Below are positions 48,284 to 60,952 of a stretch of DNA of 64,000 nucleotides, piece by piece (positions within the stretch are counted from its first letter, which is position 1; each line of letters starts with the position of its first letter). The position numbers and the translations under genes are program-made. Origin of the DNA: Trematomus loennbergii (lineage: Eukaryota; Chordata; Actinopteri; Perciformes; Nototheniidae); NCBI GenBank assembly GCA_012861695.1, contig JAAOOA010000049.1:1036001-1100000 (forward strand). The letters are read 5' to 3'. A model generated the notes under the pieces. The model was not told the origin of the DNA. It worked only from the letters and a program-made list of their open reading frames with translations, and did not search any database.

Positions 48284-49187
48284 GACTTAGATCATTGTAA
48301 ACCTGCAAAAATGCTAACTAATTTCTGGGATTAAATGCTCATTTTTGCCGCACTCTATGTGCATGGGTTTTAAGACAACTTCAGATCATCTAAATATGAA
48401 GACTTAAAGTCTCAAGAGCAGATCATTGTGTTTTATACATGCCGGGGTCTTTAGATGACTCTATTCAACCTCCTGATATCAGTCACCTTAAAGATGTGGG
48501 GAATAAGATCTGAAATGGGCGTCTTGATGGTGGAGGGTCTAAGGTGCTCACTCTTTATCCAAAATCCAGCATTTAAATGTAGCTGGGGATCTTTGCTGCA
48601 TATAATCTCATTTGTTTCCTCCATGGTTTGCACATTGAGGCCAGGTCATAGTTCATAGTCCAGTCATTGGGGTGGCAGTTGCATATTGGTGTACAAAGAT
48701 TTGAGTCCCAGTACTGTGTTTCAAATTATAACATTGTGGCTAGAACAACATTTGTGGAGCTAAAAATATGAGGGTTAGTGTTATTGTGTCAATCTCTCCT
48801 CAGTGTGTTGGTAATGAGACAGTCAGCAGCAGATCTGACTGCCTCCGGGCATCAGCCATGTTTCTGTTTGAAATAAAAAGCTGAATGGAGCCACACTGAA
48901 CACTCGGCTGTTCTTTCTGAGAACAACTTAATTAGTTATTCAGTGTGAGGACGACAGATATAATTGGTCGCTTTTGTTGACTGCTGTAGTTTCATCCCTC
49001 AGAATACTGTTAGTCGGAATACGGCGATGACAGCTTTCAAGGGTCAGCTCTGAAACTAAAAGTAAAAGGCAATTAAAAAAAGTGTATTGGAACCGATCAT
49101 CTTAGAATGAAAATGTGTTTCAGATTTGTTTTCTCCAGCATCTCTTCCCTTCTTGTTCCTCCTCTCCTTCCTCAGCTCTGTCTCTGA
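48284..49187. promoter_or_regulatory. Single-copy stretch with possible non-coding element
   Basis: 48820-49040 is repeat-free and contains an AACTTAATTAGTTATTC homeodomain-like core, ATATAATTGG and a SOX-like CTTTTGTTG within about 70 bp. This is the composition of many vertebrate developmental enhancers, but that is inference; no conservation can be tested here. Confidence 0.22.
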
Positions 49188-50308
49188 TGCGGCTTTCACA
49201 CCAGCGCTTTTCCTTTCTAGCTCCGAGCTAGAGCTTTTCTGGTTCAGCTCCGGTTTCCCTTTTCTGCTCCCGCTCTGTTCACACCGCCCAGAGCTGCCGC
49301 TGCTGCGTCATGACGTCACCGTTTACATCGCTGATTTTCTCCCCAACGGAGCTCACAACAACAACAACAACAAGGGGGGACTGCGTCGGGTCGATGATCG
49401 TGTTGCTTTGAATCATACGAAGCCAGATTAAATTAAATAACGACTTCTCCAACCTTATACTTTTCTCCAGAGTGCCATGGTTCATTGTTTATTAATGTGT
49501 TTCAGCGGCATTTACCGACCGCTGCAGTGCTGGCTGCTCTTCCACGGGAGTTTATTCTCCCGTTAGCTCCGGGTTAACTCACACGGCTCTAAAGTATTCA
49601 CTGTCTGACTGTCACACAAGCAGCTGATACATATCCCCAGTTCCCCTTAAGTGAATGTGTGTCAGTCTGAATTGACGCTGTTTGGCATCACAACGCTGTT
49701 ATGAAAGTTTCTCTGGTATAACATGGGTGATGTTAGCATAGCAACCGAAGCTAAACTGACTACTTGCTAAGCCGTTTTCTACAGGCACATTTTACCGGCG
49801 TATTTTTCATTATGATTCTACTTGTGATAGTCGGACATGACAACCTGTGCAGCCCATGTATTGATTCCATCCGATAGCTACTATAATAACAAACAAAACG
49901 TCTGCCTGCTCTCCACAATGATCAATAACAGCGAACGGATGGTCAAAGTAAGATACAAATAAACAGAATCACACGAAGCCTGGTTAGTGTTGCCTGACTT
50001 TATAAAGTGTGTTTTTTTTTATAAGTGTGTGGTTGCCTGCTAGTCACTTTGCTCAGCGCTACTGCTTGTAGGCAGGCATGACGAGACTCTTCAGTCGACC
50101 CATGTTCAGGGGAGGTGGTTTAGTTTCCTGCACGCCTTGACGTAAGAGAGACGTAAGCAACGCCGCGTCATAGCTCCGAAGCTCTTGCCCCTAGACCGAC
50201 AATTTTTTGGAGCTGGAAGTGAACCGCATTCCGGAGCTATGACGTGGCGCCGCTGCGCCGCCGCTCCGAGCCGGAGCTGGAAAAGCGCCGGTGTGAAAGG
50301 GGCATGAG
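49188..50308. mobile_element. TIR element, copy 2 of the 16097-16935 family
   Basis: The ends GGCTTTCACACCAGCGCTTT and (complement of the right end) CCCCTTTCACACCGGCGCTT are inverted repeats, followed on both sides by GAGC/AGCTCC-rich sequence. The interior matches copy 1 closely. It lacks the ATT-tailed insertion of copy 1 and has extra sequence at about 49540-49680 (CACGGGAGTTTATTCTCCCG) and a complete right end. An (AAC)n run lies at 49353-49370. No coding capacity. Confidence 0.8.
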
Positions 50309-50690
50309 AGAGGGATCTCCACTTCACACCTTCCCTCCTCTGAGGATTTGAGAGATCTTTTAAACCCCCCCCCCCCACCAATAACCCTGCTGCTCGCAGG
50401 TTCCCCTCCTGCAGGATGCTGCTTGTCCCCTGACACAATGCTCTTTATTCCACACAAAGAACATTACTATTTCACTTATTCTATTTCATGTATATAGACT
50501 CCTGCATTTACAACACTCTCTGCAACATTTAGCTCATGGTATTTATTAACATGTATATGGTTAACTTGTCCTGCATTACTTGCACATTGGAACATAATCT
50601 TGCACTATTTTATTTCTACTGGGTCGACTGTAACTACTCAAATCTGTGTTTTAGTGGATGAACAGCTGATGGATGCATAAGGAGACTCAC
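50309..50690. other. Unique stretch, nothing recognised
   Basis: A C homopolymer (50365-50376) is the only notable feature. Confidence 0.4.
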
Positions 50691-50693
50691 TTA

Positions 50694-52249
50694 TGGCGCA
50701 TTACCACTGCAGCGCGTAGCGCGGTTTAAGCGTGCCGTGCCGAACCCGGCCCGTTTTCTTTTGCTTTTCCACTAGGGGTAGTTCCGGCTCAGGGCTACTT
50801 TTTCACCTTTTTTCTGGCCTTCAAAATCGAGGTTCTTACCGGGCAAACAACCAGGCTGAATATGCTTAACTAGTGACGTAAACACTCTCGACTGCTGAAT
50901 GGTCAGAGAGAATTGCTGGCAAGGGGGCTACAACTACAACAACATGAACATATTTTACCGTGATTTAATTGTAGTACACGTTTCAAAATGATGCCGAAGT
51001 AACAACATACTGATACCGGTCTGCAGACAAGACGGCAGGCGAAAAACCTTTTAAAATGCGTGTTTTCTGAATGGAGATCGGATCGATCAGGCTAAGCTAA
51101 CGTTGTATATGCCAGCGACTGTATTCACCATGACACAGACAGTCTGTGGTTTGTACTTGTTTATATTTTGTCTAGTTTCTGAACAGATATGAGGAGCTGT
51201 GAGCTCTGAGTGCTAACAGCTAACGGCTAATGTTTTGGTGTTGTGGTTCGAATTGAAGATGATGTCACGGCAGTTTTACGCAGCGTCGTGATGTCATAAT
51301 TGTTTTCCTCCACTAAATATAAGAGATAGCTAAGATAAGATAACTTTAACAAGATGCCTGTGTGCTAAGTACCAGGTTGTAATCATACCAGCAATGGGTC
51401 TTGCTCATTCTTTCGCTTCCCGTCTGATGAAAGGACCAGGAGTGGCTGGATCAAGTTAGCTACTAGCTAGTAGCAAGCACGTTAGTTAGCATTACATCCT
51501 TAGCCTTGTCATTTTTATCAGCCTTAACATGAAGTAACATTAAGTAATCCAAAATGTTAAACAGTAAGAGTAGTAGTCATATTTCGTGAACCCTTTGAAG
51601 AGTACTCTCACACCGGTGTGATCATTCTATAATACACCGTTTAAGCCCGGATGCCCCCGGGGGAGACATGCTAACGCTACATTAGCATCGGCGATCTTCT
51701 CTACTTCATGCTATCTGCACAAATGGTTAACATTGAACATTAAAAAGATCAGGCAGTTCAGGGAGAATCGAAGGAAGGCAGGCAGGCAGCTTTGCATGAC
51801 ATTTCTGGACGTGTTTCATTGTGGTGATAGTGAGGGAAGTCAATCATTTTGTTGACAAGACAGTAGTGACGTCTGTTGTTGTGCGAGACCAGAGATGTAG
51901 TTCATTGAGCGGTTTCACACAGAAAAAGTGTTACTTCACAGTTTTTCGGCAAAACATTTTTGTTTTTACTTTATTATCTTTTAAATTGACAAACATCATA
52001 TGTGTAATTCGTGGCACAATTCAAACGGGATCGAAAGATAACTTTTCTCTCGCCATTGACTTCAATACATAATTCTTCCGAAATAAGGTCCCATGGAGTT
52101 CCACCGGAAGGGGAGGGACTTCGCCTCTCTATAGTTACTACCCCGGTTGGTAAACTGTAACGGAAATCGCAGCATAAAGTGAGCCTGGCCTACCAAGGCC
52201 TAACCATACCGTACTAAGCCGTGCTAGTTCCTGCAGTGGAAAAGCGCCA
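50694..52249. mobile_element. PIF/Harbinger-type element A with TTA duplication
   Basis: The ends TGGCGCATTACCACTGCA and (complement) TGGCGCTTTTCCACTGCAGG are inverted repeats. TTA flanks both (50691-50693 and 52250-52252), the Harbinger-type target. GC-rich subterminal sequence encloses an AT-rich interior. 50927-51237 is shared with the unrelated-ended element at 54132-54910. The 83-codon frame at 51821-52072 has no transposase motif. Confidence 0.78.
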
Positions 52250-52271
52250 TTACATTCAGCCTTCTAACATC

Positions 52272-52330
52272 AGTCTTTAAGGGTTAGGGCTGCAACTGCT
52301 GATTATTTTCATAGCTGTGTCGAGCCTTTT
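52272..52330 (+). mobile_element. Left-end fragment of a hAT-type MITE
   Basis: TTAGGGCTGCAACTGCTGAT then TATTTTCATAG is the start of a common fish hAT MITE; the rest is missing or unrecognisable. Confidence 0.4.
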
Positions 52331-53293
52331 CTAGCTTGAGAAAAGGTTTTAAAACAGAAAGCACCGGGCACATTAGAAGGTTTTTAAAGGATTCTGCTTC
52401 GGCTAATCTTCTGTATCATCTCCACCCTCTCTCACACACTCACACACACCGTCACACACACACACACACTGTGTTGGTAGTGGCGCCCTGCAGAGCGGAG
52501 CAGCAGGCCTCAGCTTCCTCTGTGCTATCTGCCATCTGTCAGCTTCAGATGGTAGCTCCACTCTGGGGTCCTGCTCCTTCCTCCTGGGGGCCCGGTCAGC
52601 TGAGGGCCCCTGACACTCTGAGGGCCCCTGACACTCTGAACACACACGGCCCCTCAGTGTAGATGTAGGAACTGCTTCTCCCTAAACAGCATTCCTTTAA
52701 TTGATTGTTTCTTCTTGCTCAGAGGTGCAAGATTTTTTTTTCTTGTTGAGACAAATGTATGGCCATGTATGTATGTATTTATTTACAGCATATATGCAGA
52801 CATACCTGATTTCGGCTCATTTATTCATTGTATTTACTAAATATTGTTCTTATCTTTACCAATCTTAGAAAAATGGGCTGCTTTTTATCAAAAAGCAAGT
52901 GTTTTCATTTATAGGTACAGTATATTGTTTACCATATATGGCAGTACATAAGATGCTATGTATGGGAAGATCAGACCAGCTGGTGGTTTGAGTCATTTCA
53001 ATCCTACGAAAATATTGCAAAAGACAACAAAGTGAAAAAATAAACAGCTTCTTTGCTTGGTGGTGTTTGCTTGGCCATCTCTTTACTCACACATTCTCCT
53101 TCTGTAAACAGATGGTAAATAAATATGTGCTTTCTTCATTTGAAACTGGCAGAGAGGATGAGGATTAAAGAAGGAGGACGGAGCTCCTCTCTTTTTCATT
53201 AGAGTGGGCAGCAGTGTCCCCTCTTGTTTCTAAATAATGTGTGCTGGCTGGAAGAAGTCCTAATCTACACTGAGGGAAAGTGGGCGGAGAGTG
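52331..53293. other. Unique stretch, no gene seen
   Basis: A short CA run at 52432-52470 and a duplicated 20 bp CTGAGGGCCCCTGACACT block (52600-52638) are the only repeats seen. Confidence 0.4.
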
Positions 53294-53425
<132 letters not shown>

Positions 53426-53563
53426 TTTTTGTGGAATAAGGATTATTACAGCTCTGAAACTGTGATAAATGCTATGACGATGAACTGTAGTCTGAACCAA
53501 TGAAACGGCTCAACAACGTGTGGGTATGGTCATTGGAGAGGTAATGTACAGGTTTCTTTTGTC

Positions 53564-53686
53564 AAAGGGGCACTATTCTGCTCATTTCCAGCTTCATATT
53601 CGAGTTAGTGCCTCTACTGTGACATGCCTCCATGCTTTAATGTTCGAAAACCCTAAAAAGTAGAATATAGAACTTCTTTAAAGTAT
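53564..53686 (+). mobile_element. Left fragment of a TTAA-type MITE
   Basis: AAAGGGGCACTATTCTGCTC then TTAGTGCCTCTACTGTGACATG parallels the left part of 62268-62671 (CCCTATTCTGCTCATT, TAGTGTCTCTACTGGGACATG). Its continuation is interrupted at 53687 by the GC-rich element. Confidence 0.65.
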
Positions 53687-55115
53687 ATTCCACCGGGTCC
53701 GTCTGCGCCGCGTTACGGCTGCGCCGCGGTTTTGGTCCGACCTCCTCCGGCGTCATACCTACCAGGCGCGTTTCAGAAGCATTTCAGAAGCGGAGCGTCT
53801 TGCGTGCCGGCTCGCAGTTTTTGTTGATTTGGGCATATTTCCTGGCCAGGCTACTTTGTACAGACAAAGTTAATAATAACTGTAATATTCCAGTTATAAA
53901 CGACATGAATCAAAGATGTGTTGCTGTATTTTAGTGGTAAAAAAATGCATTCATCATCATAATTATTCTATATATATAATTTACACAGTGCCTGTAAACC
54001 GGAGGAGAACGCTGGCATTTCTCCTCCTACTTGAAAGACTACGGAGGGATAGGGTCTGCAAAATTAGTTTGTGTGTGTGTATATTATATATATATGCTCT
54101 GAACGTTCCACTTCCTGCCTGCCCGACCTTATGCTGCGTTCACACCGGACGCGATGCGAATATTCGCTTCGCTCTAATCGCTCCTATCGCATCGCTCGAA
54201 ATGCTGGAGTTTCACCACGGCTGCCAGCTGTGTTTACTCGCATCATTCAAACAAGACGCGCTGGCTCGGGAGCTACAACTACAACAAATGAACATATTTT
54301 ACCGTGATTAAATTGTAATACACGTTTCTAAATGATGCCGAAGTAACAACATACTGATACCAGTTAGTAAAAACCATGAATTAATGCTTGACAAGTCTGC
54401 AGACAAGACGGCAGGCGAAAAATCTTTTAAAATGCTTGTTTTCTGAATGAAGATCGGGTCGACCAGGCTAAGCTAACGTTGTATATGCTCATTCCACACT
54501 CATAACAACAGCCTACAGACATAAATAAAGCAGCGACTGTATTCACCATGACACAGACAGTCTGTGGTTTGTACTTGTTTAACTTTTGTCAGTTTCTGAA
54601 CAGATATGAGGAGCTGTGAGCTCTGAGTGCTAACTGCTAACAGCTAACGGCTGATGTTGTGTGGTTGAACGTCACCGCTGATTGGCTTCCGCGAGAACGC
54701 ATCACGTGAATTTGACGCTCGAGTTGAAAAAATTGAACTCTCGCGTTTAACGCGCACACGTTCAATCGCCTCAATCGCGTGATTCGCGCCGCGTCCACCG
54801 CTTCATGCGCGCCGTCGGAGCGAATTCGGGTCTGTCCGCGTCTCTGCATTGACTTTACATGTAATCGCGCCGCCCCCAAACATCGCATCGCGTCCGGTGT
54901 GAACGCAGCATTACGTTACGGCTTTGCCGCGCCAAAAATAGGATTCATCCTAATTTTAGAGGAGCCCTGCGCCGAGACGCTTCTGGGACGCTTCTGAGCC
55001 GTAACGCGCCGCGTGTGGTGGAATAGCACCCATTGACTAGAGTGGCCGCGACCGCCGTGAGCGCCGCGGCGCAGCCGTAACGCGGCCGTAATGCGCCGCA
55101 GATGGACCCGGTGGA
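53687..55115. mobile_element. GC-rich TIR element interrupted by a second TIR element
   Basis: The ends ATTCCACCGGGTCCGTCTGC and (complement) ATTCCACCGGGTCCATCTGC are inverted repeats, continued inward by GTTACGGCTGCGCCGCGG on both sides. CpG density is very high at both ends. Its interior is split by the TTA-flanked element 54132-54910. The same ends occur in the 89 bp element at 5066-5154. Target duplication not resolved. Confidence 0.8.
54132..54910. mobile_element. PIF/Harbinger-type element B, 28 bp perfect TIRs, TTA TSD
   Basis: The ends share a perfect 28 bp inverted repeat starting TGCTGCGTTCACACCGGACG. TTA flanks both sides (54129-54131 and 54911-54913). Outer parts are CpG-rich with repeated TCGC/GCGA motifs; the AT-rich interior 54272-54665 matches 50927-51237 of element A. 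No transposase coding. Confidence 0.88.
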
Positions 55116-57160
55116 ATCTAGGGGTTAAGGCAACATGCATTGTTTTTATAAGAGTTTTTAAGTGTTTTGATTATAACAGTGGAGGGAGGCACTGTCTAAC
55201 ATGCAGCTGCGATAGGTTGGTTCGCCACGATTTTTACAGAATTTTTTGATTGACATGGAAGCCCCCCAAAGGTAAATCCTTATTACTTTGGTGGTTTCCA
55301 AGTTTTTGTTTTCAAAACACTTTAGTTTATTACCAGATGTACTTTTTTCATTAGCTGAGCCTCAGAACCATAGCATGGCTTATTTTGGCATTTGGGCTAT
55401 CGGCGCTTGGTTTTAGGTCTCCAACCTTTCTCATAGACTTCTATACAATAGCACCTATTTTATGCAACCATAGGATTCAACCCAATGCTGGCTCAGTAGA
55501 GAACATGCGTATACAAGGCACTTATATGTTGGCTTATGCTTTACACCCCCAGAGGATTAGCTTGGTTCAGACTGAGTTTTTTGCAGTCCATGTTCATTGC
55601 ACGAAACAGACAACATACTGCCTGTACAGAATGTGGCTGTGGCCTCCAAACAACATACACAATGTCAGTGTGTATGCAGTGTGTTTGTGTGTCCCAGGAT
55701 TTCAGAACTGACAAAGACCTTCAACTCTCTGTTTGCCACCGACCTGTTCATCATTTTGCGAATTTGCAGCTCGTTTTTTAGTGCCAACTGTATATCCGTT
55801 TAACATTCCATATAGACAAAACACAAAACAATGTCCTGACGTTGCAGTATTAGTGCTTTACATTTTAAATAATTATTAAGTGTTGTGTAATGCATCATCT
55901 GAAGTTGTTGGTTGCAATCATTTTTGGTCTCGGAGGACAGATTAAAAAGCTGCTGACGTTGGTTGTGGTTCCCAGAGGATGAACCATGATGACTGTGATT
56001 TCTCTCCCCTTGGACTACAATATCTAATTGTCATCACTTACAAAACAAAAAATTGAAAAGCTTCACACCTGGAAGCCTTACATGACGTTTGATCACATTA
56101 CGGAATGGTTGATGGTGCACTCTTGCAATAAGCGGTAATAATGCAGAGTGCACAGGGGCATTACACACTGCACAGACAGAATATTCCCGTGCACATGCAG
56201 AGGTTGATGTAACATCCCGCTCGTGTTATTTATAGCTGCCAAGACGGAGATGATTGCTCTCTTTCTCTCTCACACACGGAAAACAAATATTCCGCTCCTC
56301 ATTTCTTTCCCTTTTTTCTCTTCTTGCTTCAGGAATTTTTTAGACTAAGAATTAATATTTCTTTTTAGAGCTAGATCTCATCTGACTATTGGTGCATCGG
56401 TCTCTGGGCAGGCTTTCAGCTTGAATTGGAATTCTCAAAATCATCCCTTACAGCAACTGTCAGAAATGTGGAATTCTGTCTGCGCAGCATCCCTCTGGAA
56501 TTCTGTACAGACTTCTGTGACCCCTGCAGATGGTCAGCCATTATTACGATTCATTATTTCTTCTACCTGATATGCAGCTCACAGTCTGGCAGGGGGATTT
56601 AGCTTGCAGGGTCCCAAGAACACACACACCTCTTCTCTGAGGCTACTTCATGAAAGTAGTTTCATCATGTGCAGGGGAAAAAAACAGTTTCCTCCTTTTC
56701 AATAAGTAATTGAATGTCCATTCATTCCCTAATCTGGACCCCTGCTGAAGCCTTTAAATATAGTTTCTTAGATCATTAAAAGTCTATGAAATGTAATGTC
56801 ATGGTTACAAATGCAGCACAAGACAGGAATCAAACAGAAAAAACAAGTGCTTTTTTAAAGACCTCACACATGCTCTTGTGTGCAGAGCGTGCAAACGTTT
56901 CGCACCTCAAAGATTGGAAAGCCCCCTTTAGGGCAGGATGTTACACAACAAACACGTTTTAGTCTGCTGGAGCCCTTCAGCACCACGGACAGCGCACTTC
57001 ACTAAAGCAGAGGCTCACACACAGGAAGCAAGTGACAAAAAGCTGAGACCCCAGAATCCCTCAGGGAGTGTTTCCACCGCCTGTCAACAGTAACCAGACA
57101 GGGGGGTCACCAGGGGGTCCACTTTAACGTCAACTTGCTATGCCCTTTCCCTGATTGCAA
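55116..57160. other. Unique stretch, no gene recognised
   Basis: No transposon end or convincing exon. The 108-codon frame at 55385-55711 has no motif. 56100-56250 has a GC-balanced block ending in GTGTTATTTATAGCTGCC, possibly regulatory, unproven. Confidence 0.35.
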
Positions 57161-57164
57161 AAAG

Positions 57165-57400
57165 CAGTTTGAATTCAATCAGACTCATTTATAAAGCACT
57201 TTTTAAAGAGGTAACTCAAAGTGTTTCACAAACCAAAAATAAAACCAACACTACCCACCTTCACAGGACATAAATAACATGTAACACTTTGAAAAAATCA
57301 AATATGAATAAAATAACCATCAAATAAGAAGAACAAAATAAAAATAAGAAGAAAATTCAAATATTGTTTAAATAAAATAAGAATAACAATCAAAAAGATG
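57165..57400 (-). mobile_element. Retroposon 3' fragment (TTTATAAAGCAC type)
   Basis: TTCAATCAGACTCATTTATA then AAGCACTTTTTAAAG resembles, on the minus strand, the tail also seen at 16320 and 45382. The adjoining A-rich sequence (57290-57390) fits a 3' UTR. Family not identified. Confidence 0.4.
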
Positions 57401-58349
57401 GGCCTTTAGTCGGCTCTCTGGACGCTCTCTGCCGCCCTCAGTTATTTGAACACAATGCAAGGAGACATTTCACCCAGTGAAACTATAGCAACCTGGGCTA
57501 TGGCCTACTTTCCACTGGCTCCACATAGCTAGTGGGTGTATGGTTATGTGTGGGATTTTGAATCCATTTAATGTCTAGAGATCCCAAGTGATCTAAAGGT
57601 CAGTGGTGAGGTCCTCCAGTTAAATGTATTGTAATTTACTGTGAACCCTGTATGCATGTCTTGTGCAGGTTCAAGTAGTGCTGAATTGATGTAATGAAAA
57701 CCAACCAAAACAAATGATAATGTGTGCACATTTTCAAACTGTGAAATATCCAGAATTTGCAAAGTTGGAAATTGTATAGTGGACGATTATAACAAATAAC
57801 ATCTACTGTCTGTAGCTTGGATCCATTCCAGTGATTTACTTGTAGAAATGTCCACATCCATTTTATTTCTTGTTAAGTAATTTCACAAATTGCTGCACAT
57901 TTTCTATGCTGTGCTCAACATTTGGAATTGGATTTTTCTGGGTAAAACCCCACAACATTTCAACACTAACATGTAGATCATGGCAGTATACAAAGTATTG
58001 AAATGCCATGAAATAAATTAAATATGCCACATTCAAATAAATCAAACATTGTAATGATGAATATTGTGTGCGTTTGGTTAACTCCCTGGAAGTGGGGGGT
58101 TTGGCACTTCATGACCTTAGTGGCCAATCTGGGACATCAACTTTACCGTAGCAGTCCAAATCCAACACAACAGTCTGCCTGCCAATGTCTCATAGATGTA
58201 GTTCATGCTGGAAAAAATATTCTTAAGTCAAATGAAATTGAGTTTTTATTTTGTTCTCAAACAATGTCATGAAATATGATTAATACAAATGAACGATAAC
58301 ACCTGGTAAACTGGAAGCGGGACTCTTTTAAATTATTGATAGGATTTTT
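57401..58349. other. AT-rich unique stretch, no gene seen
   Basis: Overlapping minus-strand frames at 57568-57857 have no motif. Confidence 0.4.
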
Positions 58350-58353
58350 TTAA

Positions 58354-59639
58354 AGGTCACCTATTATGCAAAATCCACTTTTTCATGTCTTTTATCCATA
58401 AACATGTGTCCCCTCTGTGTAAAGAGATTCTGAAAGTTTCAGGAACAAAGATTCTCTCTCTTTTTGTTCTGATCCATTTATATGGTGATGTCACGAGAGG
58501 GTGCATCATAGAGGGCAGGTACATTCCCTCTTGGTGGATGCAACAGGGACTACAACTCCCAGAATTAGCAGGGCATTAGGGAAGATGGCTGCTGCCCAGC
58601 TGAAGAGTGTTGACTGATTGCTCCTGTGATCATAAAGGGGGTAGGGAGACGATCTGCAGAGAGGAGAGACAATGGTTGAGGTGCACACCGTTGAAGAAGT
58701 GCTTATTTACTTTCTATAGCAGTTAGCAAAAGTCTTTAGTTAGATTAATCCTTCTGTTTTGTTTATAAGTGATGACTTAAGTTTGTGATGGCAGTAAAAA
58801 GACAAAATACACCTGATTAAGTTGGAAATCGCTGCCTGCTGTCTTTTATTCATCCCACCCACACCTTAAGCTGAAGATCCCTTCCTCTCAAGACATCACA
58901 ATATAAAAACCAGTCTGAAAATGAGCTGATCAGATTTTGGCCACTTTATGATGTCATAACGTTGTTTTGGCTTGTATAACCATTAGCCAATCAGCAACCA
59001 AGGTACCCCCCACCTTATCACCTGAATCTCCTCCTAGAGCACCATTGTGTTCTTTTTAACCAAATGTCCCTCAGAGGGGCGTGGGGAGGGGCTCCTTATT
59101 TTCATCTAAAGTAACCTGCACATTTCTCATCACGTAGGTAACTAATGTTTGACACACTAGGTTAGCGGATTGTTGCCACCCATGTATTTTGCTTTGTCCA
59201 GTTCTGAGTAGTTTAGTTAGTGAGGGTTTTTGTTTGAGTTTTTGTTTCAGAGGATAGATGTAGAGATAGGCCTGGTTTTGTTATACTTATTTCTTTTGTT
59301 TGGCACAATCTCCTTTGTCTCCTCCTCCTCCTCCCTTAAAGAGAATCTACAGTATGGTCAGTATTCTTTGTTTCACAAAGAATAAACCTTTTTGTTAACC
59401 TTACGCTGACTCCCTCATTTTATTGGTTGTTGTGTGTTATTGTCTCCAGGTCCCCTAGACCTTAGTGGGGACGTAACACACAGAATCAGGACTTTTGAAA
59501 CAGGGCTGAAACAGAGGGGATTATGGGATGCTACAATGCATGATCTGTTTGGTATTTCAGACAAACACTTCAGAGACATGTTTTCTATATAACTGAGAAC
59601 TATAATAATATTGATGAAAAAGAGTATAATAGGGGACCT
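58354..59639 (+). mobile_element. TTAA-type MITE with an inserted LTR
   Basis: The ends AGGTCACCTATTATGC and (complement) AGGTCCCCTATTATAC are inverted repeats, flanked by TTAA at 58350-58353 and 59640-59643. The family interior (for example GGGGATTATGGGATGCTACA near 59516) is recognisable on both sides of a 333 bp insert that looks like a solo LTR. Confidence 0.8.
59146..59478. mobile_element. Probable solo LTR
   Basis: The segment begins TGTTTGACACACTAGG and ends GGGGACGTAACA, giving the TG...CA termini and the short TGTT/AACA inverted repeat of LTRs. Its minus strand starts TGTTACGTCCCC, a common fish Ty3-type LTR start. AATAAA motifs occur on both strands (about 59383 plus, about 59420 minus). 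No 4-6 bp target duplication was evident, so the orientation and exact borders are uncertain. Confidence 0.45.
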
Positions 59640-59643
59640 TTAA

Positions 59644-60952
59644 ATCATAAAAAAGAGACTAGGCTGGGGATGGTCACAACAAACATCTTCATTGAAAACA
59701 GTTTAGTTTTGTACAATATAATATAGTATTGTATTTAAGACATCATATTATCGTAAGATTACTTTGGGTGTTGCTAGGGTTAGGGTTCATAGCAACATCT
59801 GACTTCTTCTTTTCAAATAAATAGTCAAATGTCAAATGTAATTCATAAATGATATGGGTCATTAGCAGACATATGTTATATTATTAGTATTATATTAAAA
59901 CATGGTTGGTCGAGTACGATTTAGAGAAAAGAGTAAAAGTGATTTAACCGTCCCCAGTCTCCCCTACTGTTTTAGATGTCACTTTTCCCATGTTCCGATG
60001 GGTACCCGAATGCGACACGGTGTGTGCACACTGCGCTCGTGCTCTCTGGATAATGAGACCCAGCAACATGCCCCCTTGTGATTTCACCCTTTTCCGATGT
60101 GTGCATATTTATTAACGCGATGTTAGCCTCCACTGTAACACTGTACTTTTAATACTTTTATTATAGTTATATTAGGCACATTCTCTCTTTGATTTATCTA
60201 TTTTAATGAGAGAGTTGAGTTGTTATGCCACAGATCCACGACTCATCTTTTTGGTATCTCAATGACAAGTCGTCGAAAATCCATATTTACGCCACTTGGT
60301 CCAAGGTTCGAAAACGACACAGTAGACCAAACTTACTGTTTGAAAACAGCGTTTTAAAATGTGTGCCTGGAAAAATGCGAACAGAGCCAAACCTCGGGGC
60401 CATGGTGAGTTGTTTAACTCCTCTTTCTCTTCCTGTGTCTGCCTTATGTCACTCCATTAACAATTCTGTCATTTATATGTTTCCCTGATAATTTCTGTAT
60501 GCGCCCGAGAAAATGTGCCGTTATGCAACTTTGTATTGGTATAAAACGATCCTGAGATACATTCGGCATTCAAATTATCCATGAAGCAGCTTTTAATTTA
60601 ATTTAATTTCAGATGTTTGTGTCAAATTCCTCACAAGGCTCTCTGCCCGTGAGTTCTCACTGTGGACGATTTGGTGTTACATTTGTCGAGCTATTAAATG
60701 TGATGTATGTTTTAAATCATTGAAGAGAATTACGAATTGAAGCGAACCCCAACGGTTCCTTTATTGCCTTCGTTAATGGGTACATAGCAGTGTGGACTAG
60801 CAAAGTAAATTAGTGTAATAAATGCATGGGGTCTGTGTGTGCTGACAGAAGGGCCCCTCCTTCGTTAAACTCCAGCTAACTGGGGGTGTGAAGCCTGATG
60901 TAACAGTTTTTACTGGAGAGTGTTTCAGCAGTGGGCTGAACATATTTGTATT
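59644..60952. other. Unique stretch with a weak exon-like block
   Basis: 60225-60401 reads as an open frame ending at GCCATG/GTGAGT, a good donor sequence, but the encoded residues (MPQIHDSSFWYLNDKSSKIH...) match nothing I know and no acceptor is convincing. I do not call a gene. Confidence 0.25.

Noticed and set aside
48690..48730. GGTGGCAGTTGCATATTGG...TTTGAGTCCC as a second SINE head
   Set aside because: Only a B-box-like match; no A box or tail found.
60225..60401. Open frame ending at a good splice donor
   Set aside because: No acceptor or promoter signal and no protein similarity that I recognise; too weak to call an exon.
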